From positions 3,354,001-3,418,000 of the forward strand of contig NZ_CP051293.1 of assembly GCF_013170805.1 (NCBI RefSeq): a stretch of DNA of 64,000 bases, given 5' to 3'. The notes under the pieces are model-generated. The model did no database searches. It saw only the letters and a program-made list of their open reading frames with translations, and had not been told where the DNA came from. This document shows, piece after piece, positions 36,313 through 45,092 of the stretch; positions within the stretch are counted from its first letter, which is position 1, and the number at the start of each line of letters is the position of its first letter. Position numbers and translations under genes: made by a program. This DNA is from Mesorhizobium sp. NZP2077. GTDB lineage: Bacteria; Pseudomonadota; Alphaproteobacteria; Rhizobiales; Rhizobiaceae.

Positions 36313-36605
36313 GCACGACTTTCTGGATCATCATCGCCGGTGCGATCGCCACCTATCTGACGCGCATCGGCGGGCATCTGGTCATCTCCCGCTTCGACAA
36401 CATCCATCCGCGCGTCGAGGCCGGCCTCAATGCCGTGCCTGCGGCGGTGCTGACGACGCTGGTGGCGCCGGAGCTGTTGAATGCCGGAATTGCCGAATGG
36501 GCGGCATTGGCCGTCACCGCCGTGGTTTCGCTGCGCGGCGGGCTGATGTCGATGTTTTTGGCGGGGGCGGCGGTGCTGATCGTGGCGCGGCAATTTGTGG
36601 GATAG
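36309..36605 (+). CDS. azlD: AzlD family small exporter subunit
   Basis: 98 residues with three to four hydrophobic helices. TYLTRIGGHL near the N-terminus and the glycine-rich end match AzlD/YgaH. Its ATG overlaps the azlC stop by 4 bp, so the two are translated together as partners. Confidence 0.88.
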   Translation: MSTTFWIIIAGAIATYLTRIGGHLVISRFDNIHPRVEAGLNAVPAAVLTTLVAPELLNAGIAEWAALAVTAVVSLRGGLMSMFLAGAAVLIVARQFVG

Positions 36606-36625
36606 GCCTGCCGGCGCGATCGTAT

Positions 36626-36690
36626 TCGAACGTTAGCGCTGCCCCTCATTGCCCTGCCGGGCATTTCTCCCCGTAAACGGGGAGAAAGAA
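36626..36690. repeat. Intergenic palindromic element between convergent azlD and pepP
   Basis: The sequence runs from TTCGAACGTTAGCGCTGCCC through GCCC-TGCC-GGGC to the strong hairpin TCTCCCCGT-AA-ACGGGGAGA (36666-36685). This is a familiar dispersed element style in Mesorhizobium genomes (from memory). It probably also acts as a bidirectional transcript end for the two convergent genes. Confidence 0.65.
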
Positions 36691-36697
36691 GCTCACC

Positions 36698-38542
36698 TTA
36701 AATCTTCGCGTCGTGCGGCAGCGGCGCTGTTGCCTTTTCCAGCCAGGCCAGCGTTTCGCCGTCGAGCATCGGTCCGATCTCGGCCAGCACCCAGCCATGG
36801 TAGGCGTCGAGCCAATGCAGTTCCTCGCGCGTCAAAAGGTCTGACCGCACCAACCGCTTGTCGATCGGCGCGAGCGTCAGCGTCTCGAAGCCGTGCATGG
36901 CAATGTCGCCGCCCTCGATCTGTTCGGCCGGCGTCACCAGGATCAGGTTTTCGATGCGGATGCCGTAGGCGCCTTCCTTGTAGTAGCCGGGTTCGTTCGA
37001 CAGCATCATGCCTTCGAGCAGCTTTTCGGTGCCGGTGCGGGCAATGCGTTGCGGGCCTTCATGCACGGCGAGATACGAGCCGACGCCATGGCCGGTGCCA
37101 TGGGCGAAGTCGCAGCCATGCTTCCACAGCGCCATGCGGGCGACGGCGTCGATCTCCGAGCCGCGCGTGCCGGCGGGGAAGCGCAGCGTCGAAATGCCGA
37201 TCATGCCTTTCAGCACCAGCGTGAAGCGTTCGCGCATCTCCTCGGTCGGCTGGCCGATCGGCACGGTGCGGGTGATGTCGGTGGTGCCATCCTGATATTG
37301 CGCGCCGGAATCGAGCAGGAACAGCTCGCCGGCCTGCAGCTTGCGGCTGGTGGCGCGTGACACGCGGTAGTGCATGATGGCGCCGTTCGGGCCGGCGCCG
37401 GAAATGGTGTCGAAGGAGACGTCGCGCAGCGGCATCTGCGTTTCCTTGCCGGTCTGCCGGCGGCTCTCTTCCAGCCTGGTGACGACCGCGATCTCGTCGA
37501 GCGAGCCGGGTTTTTGCCGCTCCAGCCAGCACAAAAGCTTCGCCACCGCCGCACCGTCGCGGCGATGCGCGGCGCGCGAGCCGTTGATCTCGGCCTGGTT
37601 CTTGGTGGCGCGCGGGATGCGGGCAGGATCTGGCGCGGCAATCACCGTGCCGCCAGTGTCCTCGACCAGCATGCGCAGCCGGTCGGCGGCCAGCACCGGG
37701 TCGAGCGCGATCTTCGCGCCGCCCTTGGCAAGCGCTGCGATCGCCGCTTCGAATTCGCCTGGCTCATGCAAATCGGCGAGCTGGGTGAGATAGGCCGCGA
37801 CCTGGCGCGGGAATTTGCGCTTGTCCATGAACAGCTGATGCGATCCATCGGCGGCGAGGATGGCGAAGCCGAGCGCCAGCGGCGTGTGCGGCACGTCGCC
37901 GCCACGGATGTTGAAGGCCCAGGCGATGGAGGAGGGGTCGGTCAGCACCGCATGGGTAGCGCCGTCCTTGCCGATCACTGTTGCCAGCCGCGCCAGCTTG
38001 TCCTTGGCGAGTTCGCCGGCAAAGCCGATCGGATGCAGTTCGACCGGGGCCACCGGTGCGGCGGGCTGATCCTTCCAGATGATGTCGACCGGGTTCCTGT
38101 CGAGCGGCACCAGCACCGCGCCGGTCTTGTCGGCCGAGGCCTGCAACGCCTTGACCTCGCTGATCGTGTGCAGCCATGGATCGAAGCCCAGCCGCGCGCC
38201 CTTGCCGATATTGTCCTTGAGCCAGATGGCGGGCGGGTTGTCGACCAGGCTTTCGATCGAAAAAATGTCGAGATCGACCTCGTTTCGCACCTGCAGCGTG
38301 TAGCGTCCGTCGACGAAGACGAAGGCGCGGTCGCGCAGCACGATGGCGACGCCGGCCGAGCCGCTGAAGCCGGTCAGCCATTTCAGCCGTGCCGAACGAT
38401 CGGCGACATATTCCCCCTGATGCTCGTCGGCGCGCGGAACGATGAAGCCGTCGAGGCCATTCGCGGCCAGCCATTGGCGCAGCAGCGCCACGCGCGGCTT
38501 GCCGACGGAAGGGTCGCTCGCGGAATCGAAGGTCTGGAACAT
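36698..38542 (-). CDS. Xaa-Pro aminopeptidase (aminopeptidase P family, M24B)
   Basis: 614 residues, the long three-domain form also found in eukaryotes. Two creatinase-like N-terminal domains (FIVPRADEHQGEYVADRSAR) precede the pita-bread catalytic domain. Metal site pieces: LLDSGAQYQDGTTDITRT (two Asp), GTGHGVGSYLAVHEGP (His), MLSNEPGYYKEGAYGIRIEN (Glu, Glu). It removes N-terminal residues before proline. The ATG at 38542 has AGGAGG about 7 nt upstream and is preferred over the longer open frame reaching 38689. Confidence 0.93.
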   Translation of the reverse strand: MFQTFDSASDPSVGKPRVALLRQWLAANGLDGFIVPRADEHQGEYVADRSARLKWLTGFSGSAGVAIVLRDRAFVFVDGRYTLQVRNEVDLDIFSIESLVDNPPAIWLKDNIGKGARLGFDPWLHTISEVKALQASADKTGAVLVPLDRNPVDIIWKDQPAAPVAPVELHPIGFAGELAKDKLARLATVIGKDGATHAVLTDPSSIAWAFNIRGGDVPHTPLALGFAILAADGSHQLFMDKRKFPRQVAAYLTQLADLHEPGEFEAAIAALAKGGAKIALDPVLAADRLRMLVEDTGGTVIAAPDPARIPRATKNQAEINGSRAAHRRDGAAVAKLLCWLERQKPGSLDEIAVVTRLEESRRQTGKETQMPLRDVSFDTISGAGPNGAIMHYRVSRATSRKLQAGELFLLDSGAQYQDGTTDITRTVPIGQPTEEMRERFTLVLKGMIGISTLRFPAGTRGSEIDAVARMALWKHGCDFAHGTGHGVGSYLAVHEGPQRIARTGTEKLLEGMMLSNEPGYYKEGAYGIRIENLILVTPAEQIEGGDIAMHGFETLTLAPIDKRLVRSDLLTREELHWLDAYHGWVLAEIGPMLDGETLAWLEKATAPLPHDAKI

Positions 38543-38685
38543 GATGGGCCTCCTGATGTCGCGTGACCGTAGCCTATGGGTCCGGAAAGCGGAATCGATT
38601 TCCAGTTGGCGCAACCTGCTACAGCCTCGCTTGGATGACAACAAAATGGGGGTGGTCCAGCCGCGGCGCGAAGGCTCGGTCCGCC

Positions 38686-39558
38686 TCAATGCCTGAGGTG
38701 GATCGTCACCCAGCCTTCGCGATGCAAGGTGCGCACGTGCCGAAAATTCTGGCCGACATAGGCCGAGATGACGGCATCGCGCTGGCGCTCGAGGATGCCT
38801 GACAGCACGATCGAGCCGCCAAGTGTGATGTGCCCGGCCATTTGCGGTGCCAGCCGCATCAGCGGCCGCGCCAATATGTTGGCGACGATGAGATCGAAGG
38901 GCGCACGCTTGCCGAAAATCGGGTGGTGGAAGCCCGGCGCGGTCACTGTTTCGATCAAGCCCTTGACGTGGTTGAGCCGCGCATTGGCGGCGGCGACCTT
39001 CACCGCCACCGGGTCGATGTCGGTGGCGAGCACCGGAATATGCGCCAGCTTGGCAACTGCAATCGCCAGCACGGCGCTGCCGGTGCCAAGGTCGAGCGCA
39101 TTGCGCGGATGCTCTCGACGCACGACCTTCTCCAGCATTTCGAGGCAGCCGGCGGTGGTGCCGTGATGGCCGGTGCCGAAGGCGAGCCCGGCTTCGATCT
39201 CGATGGCGAGTTCGCCGCTGTGGCGCTTTGTGCGATCATGCCCACCATGGACAAAGAAACGGCCGGCGCGCACCGGCTTCAGGCCTTCCAGAGAGCTGGC
39301 CACCCAGTCGATGTCGGGCAGCGCCTCGCGCCCGATCGGCTTCGACAGAGCGAGGCCGGCGAGAACGTCGTTCATCCGCGCCTCTACAGCATCGACGTCG
39401 CCATCGGTATAGAGCGAGACTTCGTGGATATCCTGGTCTTCGTCGACCTCGATCACGGCGATCGGCAGGCCTTCATCCTCGAAAGCCATTTCGAGCGCCG
39501 CGAAGACGCGCTCCGCCTCGATCTTTCCGGTGGTGAAATGGAGCCGTGTCTGTGTCAT
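38686..39558 (-). CDS. prmA: Ribosomal protein L11 methyltransferase
   Basis: 290-residue SAM enzyme that trimethylates lysines of ribosomal protein L11. The N-terminal substrate-recognition domain is followed by [15 protein letters not shown], the SAM loop [14 protein letters not shown], and the NILA-type motif [14 protein letters not shown]. The start is [10 protein letters not shown]. It lies downstream of the SCO gene on the same strand, with a palindromic element between them, and upstream of pepP. Confidence 0.93.
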   Translation of the reverse strand: MTQTRLHFTTGKIEAERVFAALEMAFEDEGLPIAVIEVDEDQDIHEVSLYTDGDVDAVEARMNDVLAGLALSKPIGREALPDIDWVASSLEGLKPVRAGRFFVHGGHDRTKRHSGELAIEIEAGLAFGTGHHGTTAGCLEMLEKVVRREHPRNALDLGTGSAVLAIAVAKLAHIPVLATDIDPVAVKVAAANARLNHVKGLIETVTAPGFHHPIFGKRAPFDLIVANILARPLMRLAPQMAGHITLGGSIVLSGILERQRDAVISAYVGQNFRHVRTLHREGWVTIHLRH

Positions 39559-39574
39559 TGAGAGTTTCTTCTTT

Positions 39575-39645
39575 GAGCTTGATCTCTGGACAAACGGAAC
39601 CGTTTGTCTTGAGAAAACCGGGTTCCACTTTTCGGGATCAAGCTC
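39575..39645. repeat. Nested palindrome between the SCO gene and prmA
   Basis: Outer arms GAGCTTGATC (39575-39584) and GATCAAGCTC (39636-39645) enclose a second near-perfect palindrome GACAAACGG-AA-CCGTTTGTC (39589-39608). The right arm overlaps the stop codon of the SCO gene. It could serve as a terminator or a dispersed palindromic element. Confidence 0.65.
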
Positions 39646-40223
39646 TAGCCCTTGGCCGCGAGGCGCTTCAGCTTCTCCACGGCGGTGCTGGCGCTTTCGC
39701 CATAGGCGATCGTGCCGGCAAAGTCGCCCTTGGCGTTGAGCAGCAGCACAGAGGCTGTGTGGTCCATCGTGTAGTCGCCGTCGCCGGTGTCGACCTTCTT
39801 CCAGTAGATGCCGAATGATTTGGCCATGGCATGGACCTTGTCCGGGTCGCCGGTAATACCAGTGATGCGGTCGGAGAAGTTGCTGACATAGGCGTTCATC
39901 ACCGCCGGTGTGTCACGTTCCGGGTCGACCGAGACGAAATAGGCATGCAAGGTCTTGCCGTCGTCGCCGAGCGTCTTCAGCCAACCGGAGAGTTCGAACA
40001 GCGTGGTCGGGCAGACCTCCGGGCAATGGGTGAAGCCGAAGAAGACGACACTGGGCTGCCCACGGAAGGCGGCTTCGGTGATTGGCGCGCCTTTCTGGTC
40101 GACCAAGGTGAAGGGGGCGCCGAACGGCTCGCCGCCATAATGGCCGCGATACCAGTCAAAGGTCAGCCAGCCAATGCCGGCCGCCATCAGGACGAGAATG
40201 CCGACCAGGATAGAACGCATCAT
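39645..40223 (-). CDS. SCO1/SenC family copper chaperone
   Basis: 192 residues from the chosen ATG at 40223. The N-terminal helix ([19 protein letters not shown]) anchors a periplasmic thioredoxin-like domain. The copper site is complete: Cys67 and Cys71 in THCPEVCP, and His155 in [10 protein letters not shown] proteins help insert copper into the CuA centre of cytochrome c oxidase or act in thiol redox control. An in-frame GTG at 40250 would add nine residues (MKITTDTQL). No oxidase genes lie nearby; a cytochrome b561 gene is divergent. Confidence 0.9.
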   Translation of the reverse strand: MMRSILVGILVLMAAGIGWLTFDWYRGHYGGEPFGAPFTLVDQKGAPITEAAFRGQPSVVFFGFTHCPEVCPTTLFELSGWLKTLGDDGKTLHAYFVSVDPERDTPAVMNAYVSNFSDRITGITGDPDKVHAMAKSFGIYWKKVDTGDGDYTMDHTASVLLLNAKGDFAGTIAYGESASTAVEKLKRLAAKG

Positions 40224-40431
40224 CAGTTGGGTGTCCGTCGTGATTTTCACCGGGCGCCGGATCAGCGCCGTTCGGCGAACACTCTTAACCACTTGATCTC
40301 GGACGCGCAAAGATGTCGCGTTGCCGCAACCGCCTTCGTCGCAGGCTCAGAGAGCGATGTGACCAAAGCTTCATTTGACCGGATCGAATCCCGGCCTATC
40401 GTGACGGCCAGCGCTCTTGTGGTGGAACAGC

Positions 40432-40941
40432 ATGATACCGGACACGCCTGTTGCTTCCTATTCGAGAACCCAGATCTGGTTGCATTGGGGCATTGCCGTG
40501 CTGATTGTGATCCAGTTTCTTGCACATGACGGCATGAAACACGTGTGGCGTGCCTTTCGCCGGGGACAGGAGGCGTCGCCCGGTGACGTGCCACTGGCCT
40601 ATATGCATGTCGTGCTTGGCCTCACGGTGCTGGTGCTGGCTTCATGGCGGCTTTGGCTCAGGGCGACGCGAGGCGTCCCGCCGGTATCGGGGATGGAGCA
40701 TCCGGCGCTAAGGCTGCTCGCCAAGGCGACTCATCTTGTCATCTACGCGCTGATCTTCATCGTGCCCCTTTCGGGCGCCGCCGCCTGGTTCCTCGGCGTG
40801 CCAGGAGCAGGGCTGGTGCACGTGCTGGGCAAGGACATCCTGCTCTACATCGTGCTGTTGCACACGGCCGGGGCACTCATTCAGCATTTTGTGCTCAAGA
40901 GCGATGTCCTGCGGCGGATGCTGGCTTTCAGCCAACCATAG
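40432..40941 (+). CDS. Cytochrome b561
   Basis: 169-residue di-haem membrane protein of the bacterial cytochrome b561 group, with four helices. Likely haem ligands are His in QIWLHWGIAVLIVIQF, His in YMHVVLGL, His in KATHLVIYALI and His in LHTAGALIQHF. It moves electrons from quinol or superoxide in the inner membrane. The ATG at 40432 follows GGTGGAA by about 7 nt. It is divergent from the SCO gene and followed by creA. Confidence 0.88.
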   Translation: MIPDTPVASYSRTQIWLHWGIAVLIVIQFLAHDGMKHVWRAFRRGQEASPGDVPLAYMHVVLGLTVLVLASWRLWLRATRGVPPVSGMEHPALRLLAKATHLVIYALIFIVPLSGAAAWFLGVPGAGLVHVLGKDILLYIVLLHTAGALIQHFVLKSDVLRRMLAFSQP

Positions 40942-41002
40942 CTTGCAAAGCTGGGCTGCTCGCCCCACCTGTGACCGGCAACTCGAACCGTTGGAGGCTT
41001 CC

Positions 41003-41506
41003 TTGCGAGGACTGATTGGGCGAAAACTGATCGGCGGCGCCGTGGCAGCGTGCGTCGTGCTGGGCGCCGGCAGTGCCGTCGCCGAGGAAGTCGGCAAGGT
41101 CGGCGTCGACTGGATCGGCAACGACATCATCGTCGAAGCGATCAAGGACCCGAAGGTCGAGGGCGTGACCTGCCATGTCTCCTATTTCGACCGCAGCATC
41201 ATCGATCGCCTGCACAAGGGCAACTGGTTCGAGGATCCCAGCGATTCCTCGATCTCCTGCCGTCAGACCGGCCCGATCACCATCGGCGACATCGACATGA
41301 GCGAGGGCGGCGAGGAAGTTTTCAAGCAAGGCATCAGCCTGATCTGGAAGAAGCAGGTGGTGAACCGCATTTACGACAAGACCAACGAGACGCTGATCTA
41401 CCTCTCGCATTCGCGCCAGGTGCAGAACGGCTCGGCGAAAATGTCGGTCACGACAGTGCCGCTCTACGGCCAGAACGTGGTATGGAGCAAGGGCAAGCCG
41501 AAATAG
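41003..41506 (+). CDS. creA: CreA family periplasmic protein
   Basis: 167 residues. The signal peptide ends near GSAVA-EEV. The mature part has the CreA hallmarks VDWIGNDIIVEAIKDPKVEGVTCHVSYFD, cited here by its core DPKVEGVTCHV, then GNWFEDPSDSSISCRQTGP and LIYLSHSRQVQNGSAKMS. Two Cys residues probably form a disulfide. Function is unknown despite the name. Translation starts at TTG (41003) behind GGAGG; no ATG exists before mid-protein, so the TTG is needed. Confidence 0.87.
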   Translation: MRGLIGRKLIGGAVAACVVLGAGSAVAEEVGKVGVDWIGNDIIVEAIKDPKVEGVTCHVSYFDRSIIDRLHKGNWFEDPSDSSISCRQTGPITIGDIDMSEGGEEVFKQGISLIWKKQVVNRIYDKTNETLIYLSHSRQVQNGSAKMSVTTVPLYGQNVVWSKGKPK

Positions 41507-41535
41507 GCGGGTGGGCGTCTGATTGGCCCCACGGA

Positions 41536-41564
41536 CAATTGCTCCTGCCTTGCAGGAGCAATTG
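41536..41564 (+). terminator. Perfect hairpin between creA and the hexapeptide transferase gene
   Basis: CAATTGCTCCTGC (41536-41548) pairs with GCAGGAGCAATTG (41552-41564) around a 3-nt loop. No T-run follows, so it may be a 3'-end hairpin or an attenuating structure just 21 bp before the next start codon. Confidence 0.5.
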
Positions 41565-41584
41565 CTCTGACGTAAAGCCCCCGG

Positions 41585-42226
41585 ATGGACCGTTCCGAAA
41601 ACCTCGTCCTGAAAGATCCAGAGCCGCGCATCCATCCGACCGCGGAGTTGAAGGCGTGCAAGCTCGGCCGCTACGCTTCGATCGGCGAGCGGGTGGTGCT
41701 GCGCGAGGTGAGCGTCGGCGATTTCTCCTATTTCGAGCGCCATTCGGAAGCCATCTACACAACCATCGGCAAATTCTGCTCGATCGCCGCCAACAGCCGC
41801 ATCAATGCGCTGGAGCATCCGATCGAACGGTTGACGCAGCACAAGGTCAGCTATCGGCCGAACGAGTATTTCCGCTGGCTGGGTGTCGATGCGGCGTTCC
41901 GCGAGCGGCGGCAGTCGAATGCCGTGAGCATCGGCCATGACGTCTGGGTCGGCCACGGCGCGGTGATCATGCCTGGCATCACCATCGGCAATGGTGCCGT
42001 CATCGGCGCCAACGCGGTGGTGACGCAGGACGTGCCGTCCTACATGATCGTCGCCGGCGTGCCGGCAAAGCCGCTCAGGCCGCGCTTTGCCCCTGACATA
42101 GCGGCGCGGATCGAAGCGCTCGCCTGGTGGGACTGGCCGGTCGACAAACTCGCCAGGGCGGTTCCCGATATCCAGTCCATGCCGATCGAGGTCTTGCTCG
42201 ATCGGTGGGAAAAAGACGCCGCTTAG
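41585..42226 (+). CDS. Hexapeptide-repeat transferase related to the phosphonate-associated family
   Basis: 213-residue left-handed beta-helix acetyltransferase-like protein. Hexapeptide rungs are visible (IGERVVLREVSVGDFSYF; IGHDVWVGHGAVIMPGITIGNGAVIGANAVV) and the typical VPSYMIVAGVPAKPLRPRF ending. The WWDWP motif near the C-terminus resembles xenobiotic/CAT-type acetyltransferases. Overall it looks like the family that usually sits in phn (C-P lyase) operons. No other phn gene occurs in this window, so its substrate is unknown. Confidence 0.82.
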   Translation: MDRSENLVLKDPEPRIHPTAELKACKLGRYASIGERVVLREVSVGDFSYFERHSEAIYTTIGKFCSIAANSRINALEHPIERLTQHKVSYRPNEYFRWLGVDAAFRERRQSNAVSIGHDVWVGHGAVIMPGITIGNGAVIGANAVVTQDVPSYMIVAGVPAKPLRPRFAPDIAARIEALAWWDWPVDKLARAVPDIQSMPIEVLLDRWEKDAA

Positions 42227-42544
42227 AGCAATTCCGGGAAAAGTGTGCTGTCTTGGACCGGTCGGCGCTTTCGGGAAACCATGCTCCGCGCTCTCCGGAC
42301 TGAAACCCCTTCCGCCATGCGGGGGTGGCGCAGCGGAAGGGGCTGGAGGTAAGCCGCTGTGAAGCGGAAGGAACAGGCTCTCTTGCCTGCACGGTTACCA
42401 TGACACTAAACCGATAAGGTGTGTTTTTCGACGAATGCTCGCTTTGCGTGCATTCAATTGTGCCTGACGTATTTGTCGCGGGCGGGAACCTGACACGGTC
42501 GCCGGATGTTTCTCCTCGCGACAGTCACTGAGGGATCTCGATAG
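42225..42544. other. 318-bp spacer with a REP half-copy and a long hairpin
   Basis: No gene is supported. At 42225-42247 lies AGAGCAATTCCGGGAAAAGTG plus two bases, matching the reverse complement of the ends of the repeats before recN with one difference. At 42306-42342, CCCCTTCCGC pairs with GCGGAAGGGG over a 17-nt loop, and further GCGGAAGG-type strings follow. A structured leader or small RNA is possible but unproven. Confidence 0.45.
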
Positions 42545-42982
42545 ATGGAAAAGCTCTTCACCAGGATCGCAAACTGGGTCGCCCACATAACCGGCTTGCC
42601 GCTTACATTTGCCGGTTGTTGTCTGATCGTCATCGTCTGGGCGGTGAGCGGGCCGTTCTTCGGTTTCTCCGACACCTGGCAATTGGTGATCAACACCGGC
42701 ACGACCATCATCACCTTCCTGATGGTGTTCCTGATCCAGAACACCCAGAACCGCGACGGCGCCGCGATCCAGGCCAAGCTCGATGAGTTGATCCGGGTCA
42801 GCGAGGGCCATAACCATTTCATCGGCATCGAGCACCTGACCGAATCCGAGGTCGAGGAAATCCGCGACAAGTGCGAGCGGGCGGCGAAGCGGCATGACCA
42901 GCGGCATGATGAGAAGATCGCCACCATGGCCGCAAAAAAAGTCGTGGCGCAAAAGCGTCCCTCAAAAAAGAACGCGGCGTAA
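42545..42982 (+). CDS. Low-affinity iron permease family protein
   Basis: 145 residues. Two hydrophobic helices (about 15-38 and 48-70) match PF04120 (low affinity Fe/Cu permease-like). Marks include FTRIANWVAHITGLPLTFAG and FLIQNTQNRDGAAIQAKLDELI. The C-terminus is a long, highly basic, His/Lys-rich cytoplasmic tail. Such small bacterial members are widespread, and transport has not been shown for them as it has for fungal Fet4. Confidence 0.85.
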   Translation: MEKLFTRIANWVAHITGLPLTFAGCCLIVIVWAVSGPFFGFSDTWQLVINTGTTIITFLMVFLIQNTQNRDGAAIQAKLDELIRVSEGHNHFIGIEHLTESEVEEIRDKCERAAKRHDQRHDEKIATMAAKKVVAQKRPSKKNAA

Positions 42983-43104
42983 GCGCCTAAGATTGAACGA
43001 GAAATCAACCTCAGGGTCCCGCCTGTTCTTGTTTAAGCGTGACCTGATCCGAAACCGGTTCCTGTCCTCGAGGCAGGCCCGAAGACCTGCTTTCGAGGTG
43101 ATGC

Positions 43105-43971
43105 TCATTGCTTCACGAAGGCCGCGAAAGGCTCCTTGTAATCGGGGTGCCAGCGCGACAGAGCAGGGCGGTTTTCGATGATGTCGCCGATCGCCCAGGC
43201 CATGCGTTTCTCGTCCAGCGGCCGTGCCACATCATTGTCCGGGCATAGGATATAGAAGTCGCCCCCAACCAGGGATTCCAGCATGAAATCAACGACCTGC
43301 TCGCCGGTCCAGGCGCCAGCCGGCTTTTCGGTCGCACCTTCGGTGAGGCCGGTATAGGTGAAGCCGGGGATCAACAGATGTGCCGAGAGCCGGGCGCCCG
43401 GCTCGTTGCGAAGTGCATGCGCCAGACCCTCGGTGAATGTCTTCACGCCGGCCTTGGAGACATTGTATGCCAGGTTGCCGGGCGGCGTGGTGATGCCTTG
43501 CTTGGAGCCGGTGTTGATGATCAGGCCCGGCCTGGCCGACGCCAGCATGCGCGGCGCGAAGGCCTCGACGCCATGCACGACGCCCCAGAAATTGATGTCG
43601 AGCAGCCGTTTCCAGGCATCGCGGTTTTCCCACGGCTTTCCGGGATTGTCGCCGACGCCGGCATTGTTCATCAGCAGCGAGACCTCGCCGAAGGCGCCGA
43701 ATGCCCGGTCGGCGAGACGATCCACCTCGTCGGCCTTCGACACGTCCGACGCAACGGCAAGCACGGCGTCGTCGCCGGCAATGGCCGACACGGCGCGGGA
43801 GGCATCGTCAAGGCGGGTGCCGCCAATATCGGCGAGCACGATCTTCATGCCCAACAGCGCAAGCCGCTTGGCGGCTGCCAGACCGATGCCGCTGGCGGCG
43901 CCGGTGATGACGGCGGTGTTGCCCTGAACAAGCGCGGGCAGGGCGGTCTGGATTTCGGCGTCGGTGATCAT
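43105..43971 (-). CDS. SDR family oxidoreductase
   Basis: 288-residue classical short-chain dehydrogenase. The cofactor loop TGAASGIG is near residue 20, LADIGG follows strand 2, NNAG lies mid-protein, and the active site is NTGSKQG with YNVSK (Tyr and Lys). The catalytic Ser region has S in NTGSK. The substrate is unknown. ATG at 43971 was used; an in-frame TTG at 43977 lies 5 nt after AAGGA, so it is a real alternative. It is divergent from the small helical gene at 44152. Confidence 0.88.
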   Translation of the reverse strand: MITDAEIQTALPALVQGNTAVITGAASGIGLAAAKRLALLGMKIVLADIGGTRLDDASRAVSAIAGDDAVLAVASDVSKADEVDRLADRAFGAFGEVSLLMNNAGVGDNPGKPWENRDAWKRLLDINFWGVVHGVEAFAPRMLASARPGLIINTGSKQGITTPPGNLAYNVSKAGVKTFTEGLAHALRNEPGARLSAHLLIPGFTYTGLTEGATEKPAGAWTGEQVVDFMLESLVGGDFYILCPDNDVARPLDEKRMAWAIGDIIENRPALSRWHPDYKEPFAAFVKQ

Positions 43972-44094
43972 GAGCAACGGGATCCTTTTCTCGATGGCGC
44001 CGAACTTAACGCCGGAACAGGCTTGTGCAAGCCTGCGTCAGCACGTGTTCTGGTTGACCAGCCCGGTCGAGGCTGCGCATGTTGGTTGGGCATT

Positions 44095-44138
44095 GGAGAT
44101 TTTTGCCTCGGCAAAAGGAGACTTTTGCCTGGGTAAAA
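44095..44138 (+). repeat. Two tandem 22-bp repeats in front of the small gene at 44152
   Basis: GGAGATTTTTGCCTCGGCAA with AA (44095-44116) is followed directly by a second copy with GGAGACTTTTGCCTGGGTAA and AA (44117-44138), then the start of a third (GGAGATCTT). Copy 1 contains the inverted repeat TTTTGCC/GGCAAAA. They end 13 bp before the TTG start codon. Confidence 0.75.
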
Positions 44139-44151
44139 TGGAGATCTTCGA

Positions 44152-44433
44152 TTGACGGACTGGGTTGCAATTCTGAAGGAGCAGACCGCCACCGGCGACC
44201 AGATGGGGCGCGAGGTGCCGCAGATGCTGGCCAACCCCGATATCAGCGAAGCCCAGGTCAAGACACTGTTCGCCGCACTGGAAAAACAGGCCGAATTCGT
44301 CGAGAAACTGCGTATGGCGCTGGAGAAATTCGGCCATGATTTTTCGATCATCAAGGCAGCCGAACGGCTGGAGGAGCGCTATGCCGACCTTGCCGCGTCG
44401 GTGGCGGAAAAGCTGAAGGCGATGCGTAAATAG
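44152..44433 (+). CDS. Small helical hypothetical protein
   Basis: 93 residues, charged and almost entirely helical in pattern, with no signal or membrane helix and no Cys. It begins MTDWVAILKEQTATGDQMG and ends EKLKAMRK. The start is TTG at 44152, with GGAG about 8 nt upstream inside the tandem-repeat region. A very short ATG frame (44138-44155) overlaps the start and ends at TGA within it, which could couple or dampen translation. I do not recognise the family. Codon use and length suggest a real gene. Confidence 0.65.
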   Translation: MTDWVAILKEQTATGDQMGREVPQMLANPDISEAQVKTLFAALEKQAEFVEKLRMALEKFGHDFSIIKAAERLEERYADLAASVAEKLKAMRK

Positions 44434-44458
44434 CTGCTTTTAGAGTTATTTTTCGAGA

Positions 44459-44475
44459 ACGCGCGAAAAGCGCGT
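44459..44475. terminator. Hairpin between convergent genes
   Basis: ACGCGC-GAAAA-GCGCGT, 6-bp stem, preceded on its left by an AT-rich stretch (TTATTTTTC). It may end transcription of the minus-strand gene or of both genes. Confidence 0.4.
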
Positions 44476-44493
44476 GTCCGGCACAAGCCACAC

Positions 44494-45021
44494 CTAGGCA
44501 ACTGCAACATAGAGCGCTACACCGATCCATCGGTCGACGAAAGTCAGCGCAACGGCCGCGATGTAGACGGCGAGCGAAAGCCTTCCCTTGCGGTCGGTGC
44601 CGACCGCCTTGGCAAAGGCGGTGTCCTGACCATGCAGCCGGTGCAGCGCCAGGACCAGGATGGCGTAGGCGGTTGCACACATTGCGAGGTCGAAACCGTA
44701 GACGGCGACCGGAACCGTGGCGAAATGGTTCTCGCCCATGAATGCAGTCGTCACCGGCATCAAGGACAGCCAGAACAACAGATGCAGGTTCGCCCACAGC
44801 ACGCGACCGTCGACGTGCTGCACGGTGTGGAACATGTTGTGCAGGTTGTTCCAGTAGATGCCGACATTGATGAACGACAGCACGTAGCACAGGAAGATCG
44901 GCCACTGCGGCAGCAGTGTCGAAAAATCCTCGCCCTCCGGCACCTTCAGGTCCAGCACCATGATGGTGATGATGATGGCCGCCACGCCGTCGGTGAATGC
45001 CTCGACCCTGCCTTTGCCCAT
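44494..45021 (-). CDS. TMEM175/DUF1211 family membrane protein (potassium channel-like)
   Basis: 175 residues with about five or six hydrophobic helices. The N-terminus RVEAFTDGVAAIIITIMVLDLKVP is the TMEM175 signature (usual R-x3-F-S-D; here F-T-D). One such repeat is present, as in bacterial homologues that form tetrameric K+ channels. The NNLHNMFHT and WANLHLLFWLSLMP stretches are also family-like. The Ser to Thr change in the FSD motif is a conservative oddity. Confidence 0.85.
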   Translation of the reverse strand: MGKGRVEAFTDGVAAIIITIMVLDLKVPEGEDFSTLLPQWPIFLCYVLSFINVGIYWNNLHNMFHTVQHVDGRVLWANLHLLFWLSLMPVTTAFMGENHFATVPVAVYGFDLAMCATAYAILVLALHRLHGQDTAFAKAVGTDRKGRLSLAVYIAAVALTFVDRWIGVALYVAVA

Positions 45022-45092
45022 GGAGCCCCCTACCGTCAGGCTGCCAGTCTAGATGAGCTTAACGGTATCGGGAAAGGCCTCGCCGCCGGCTT

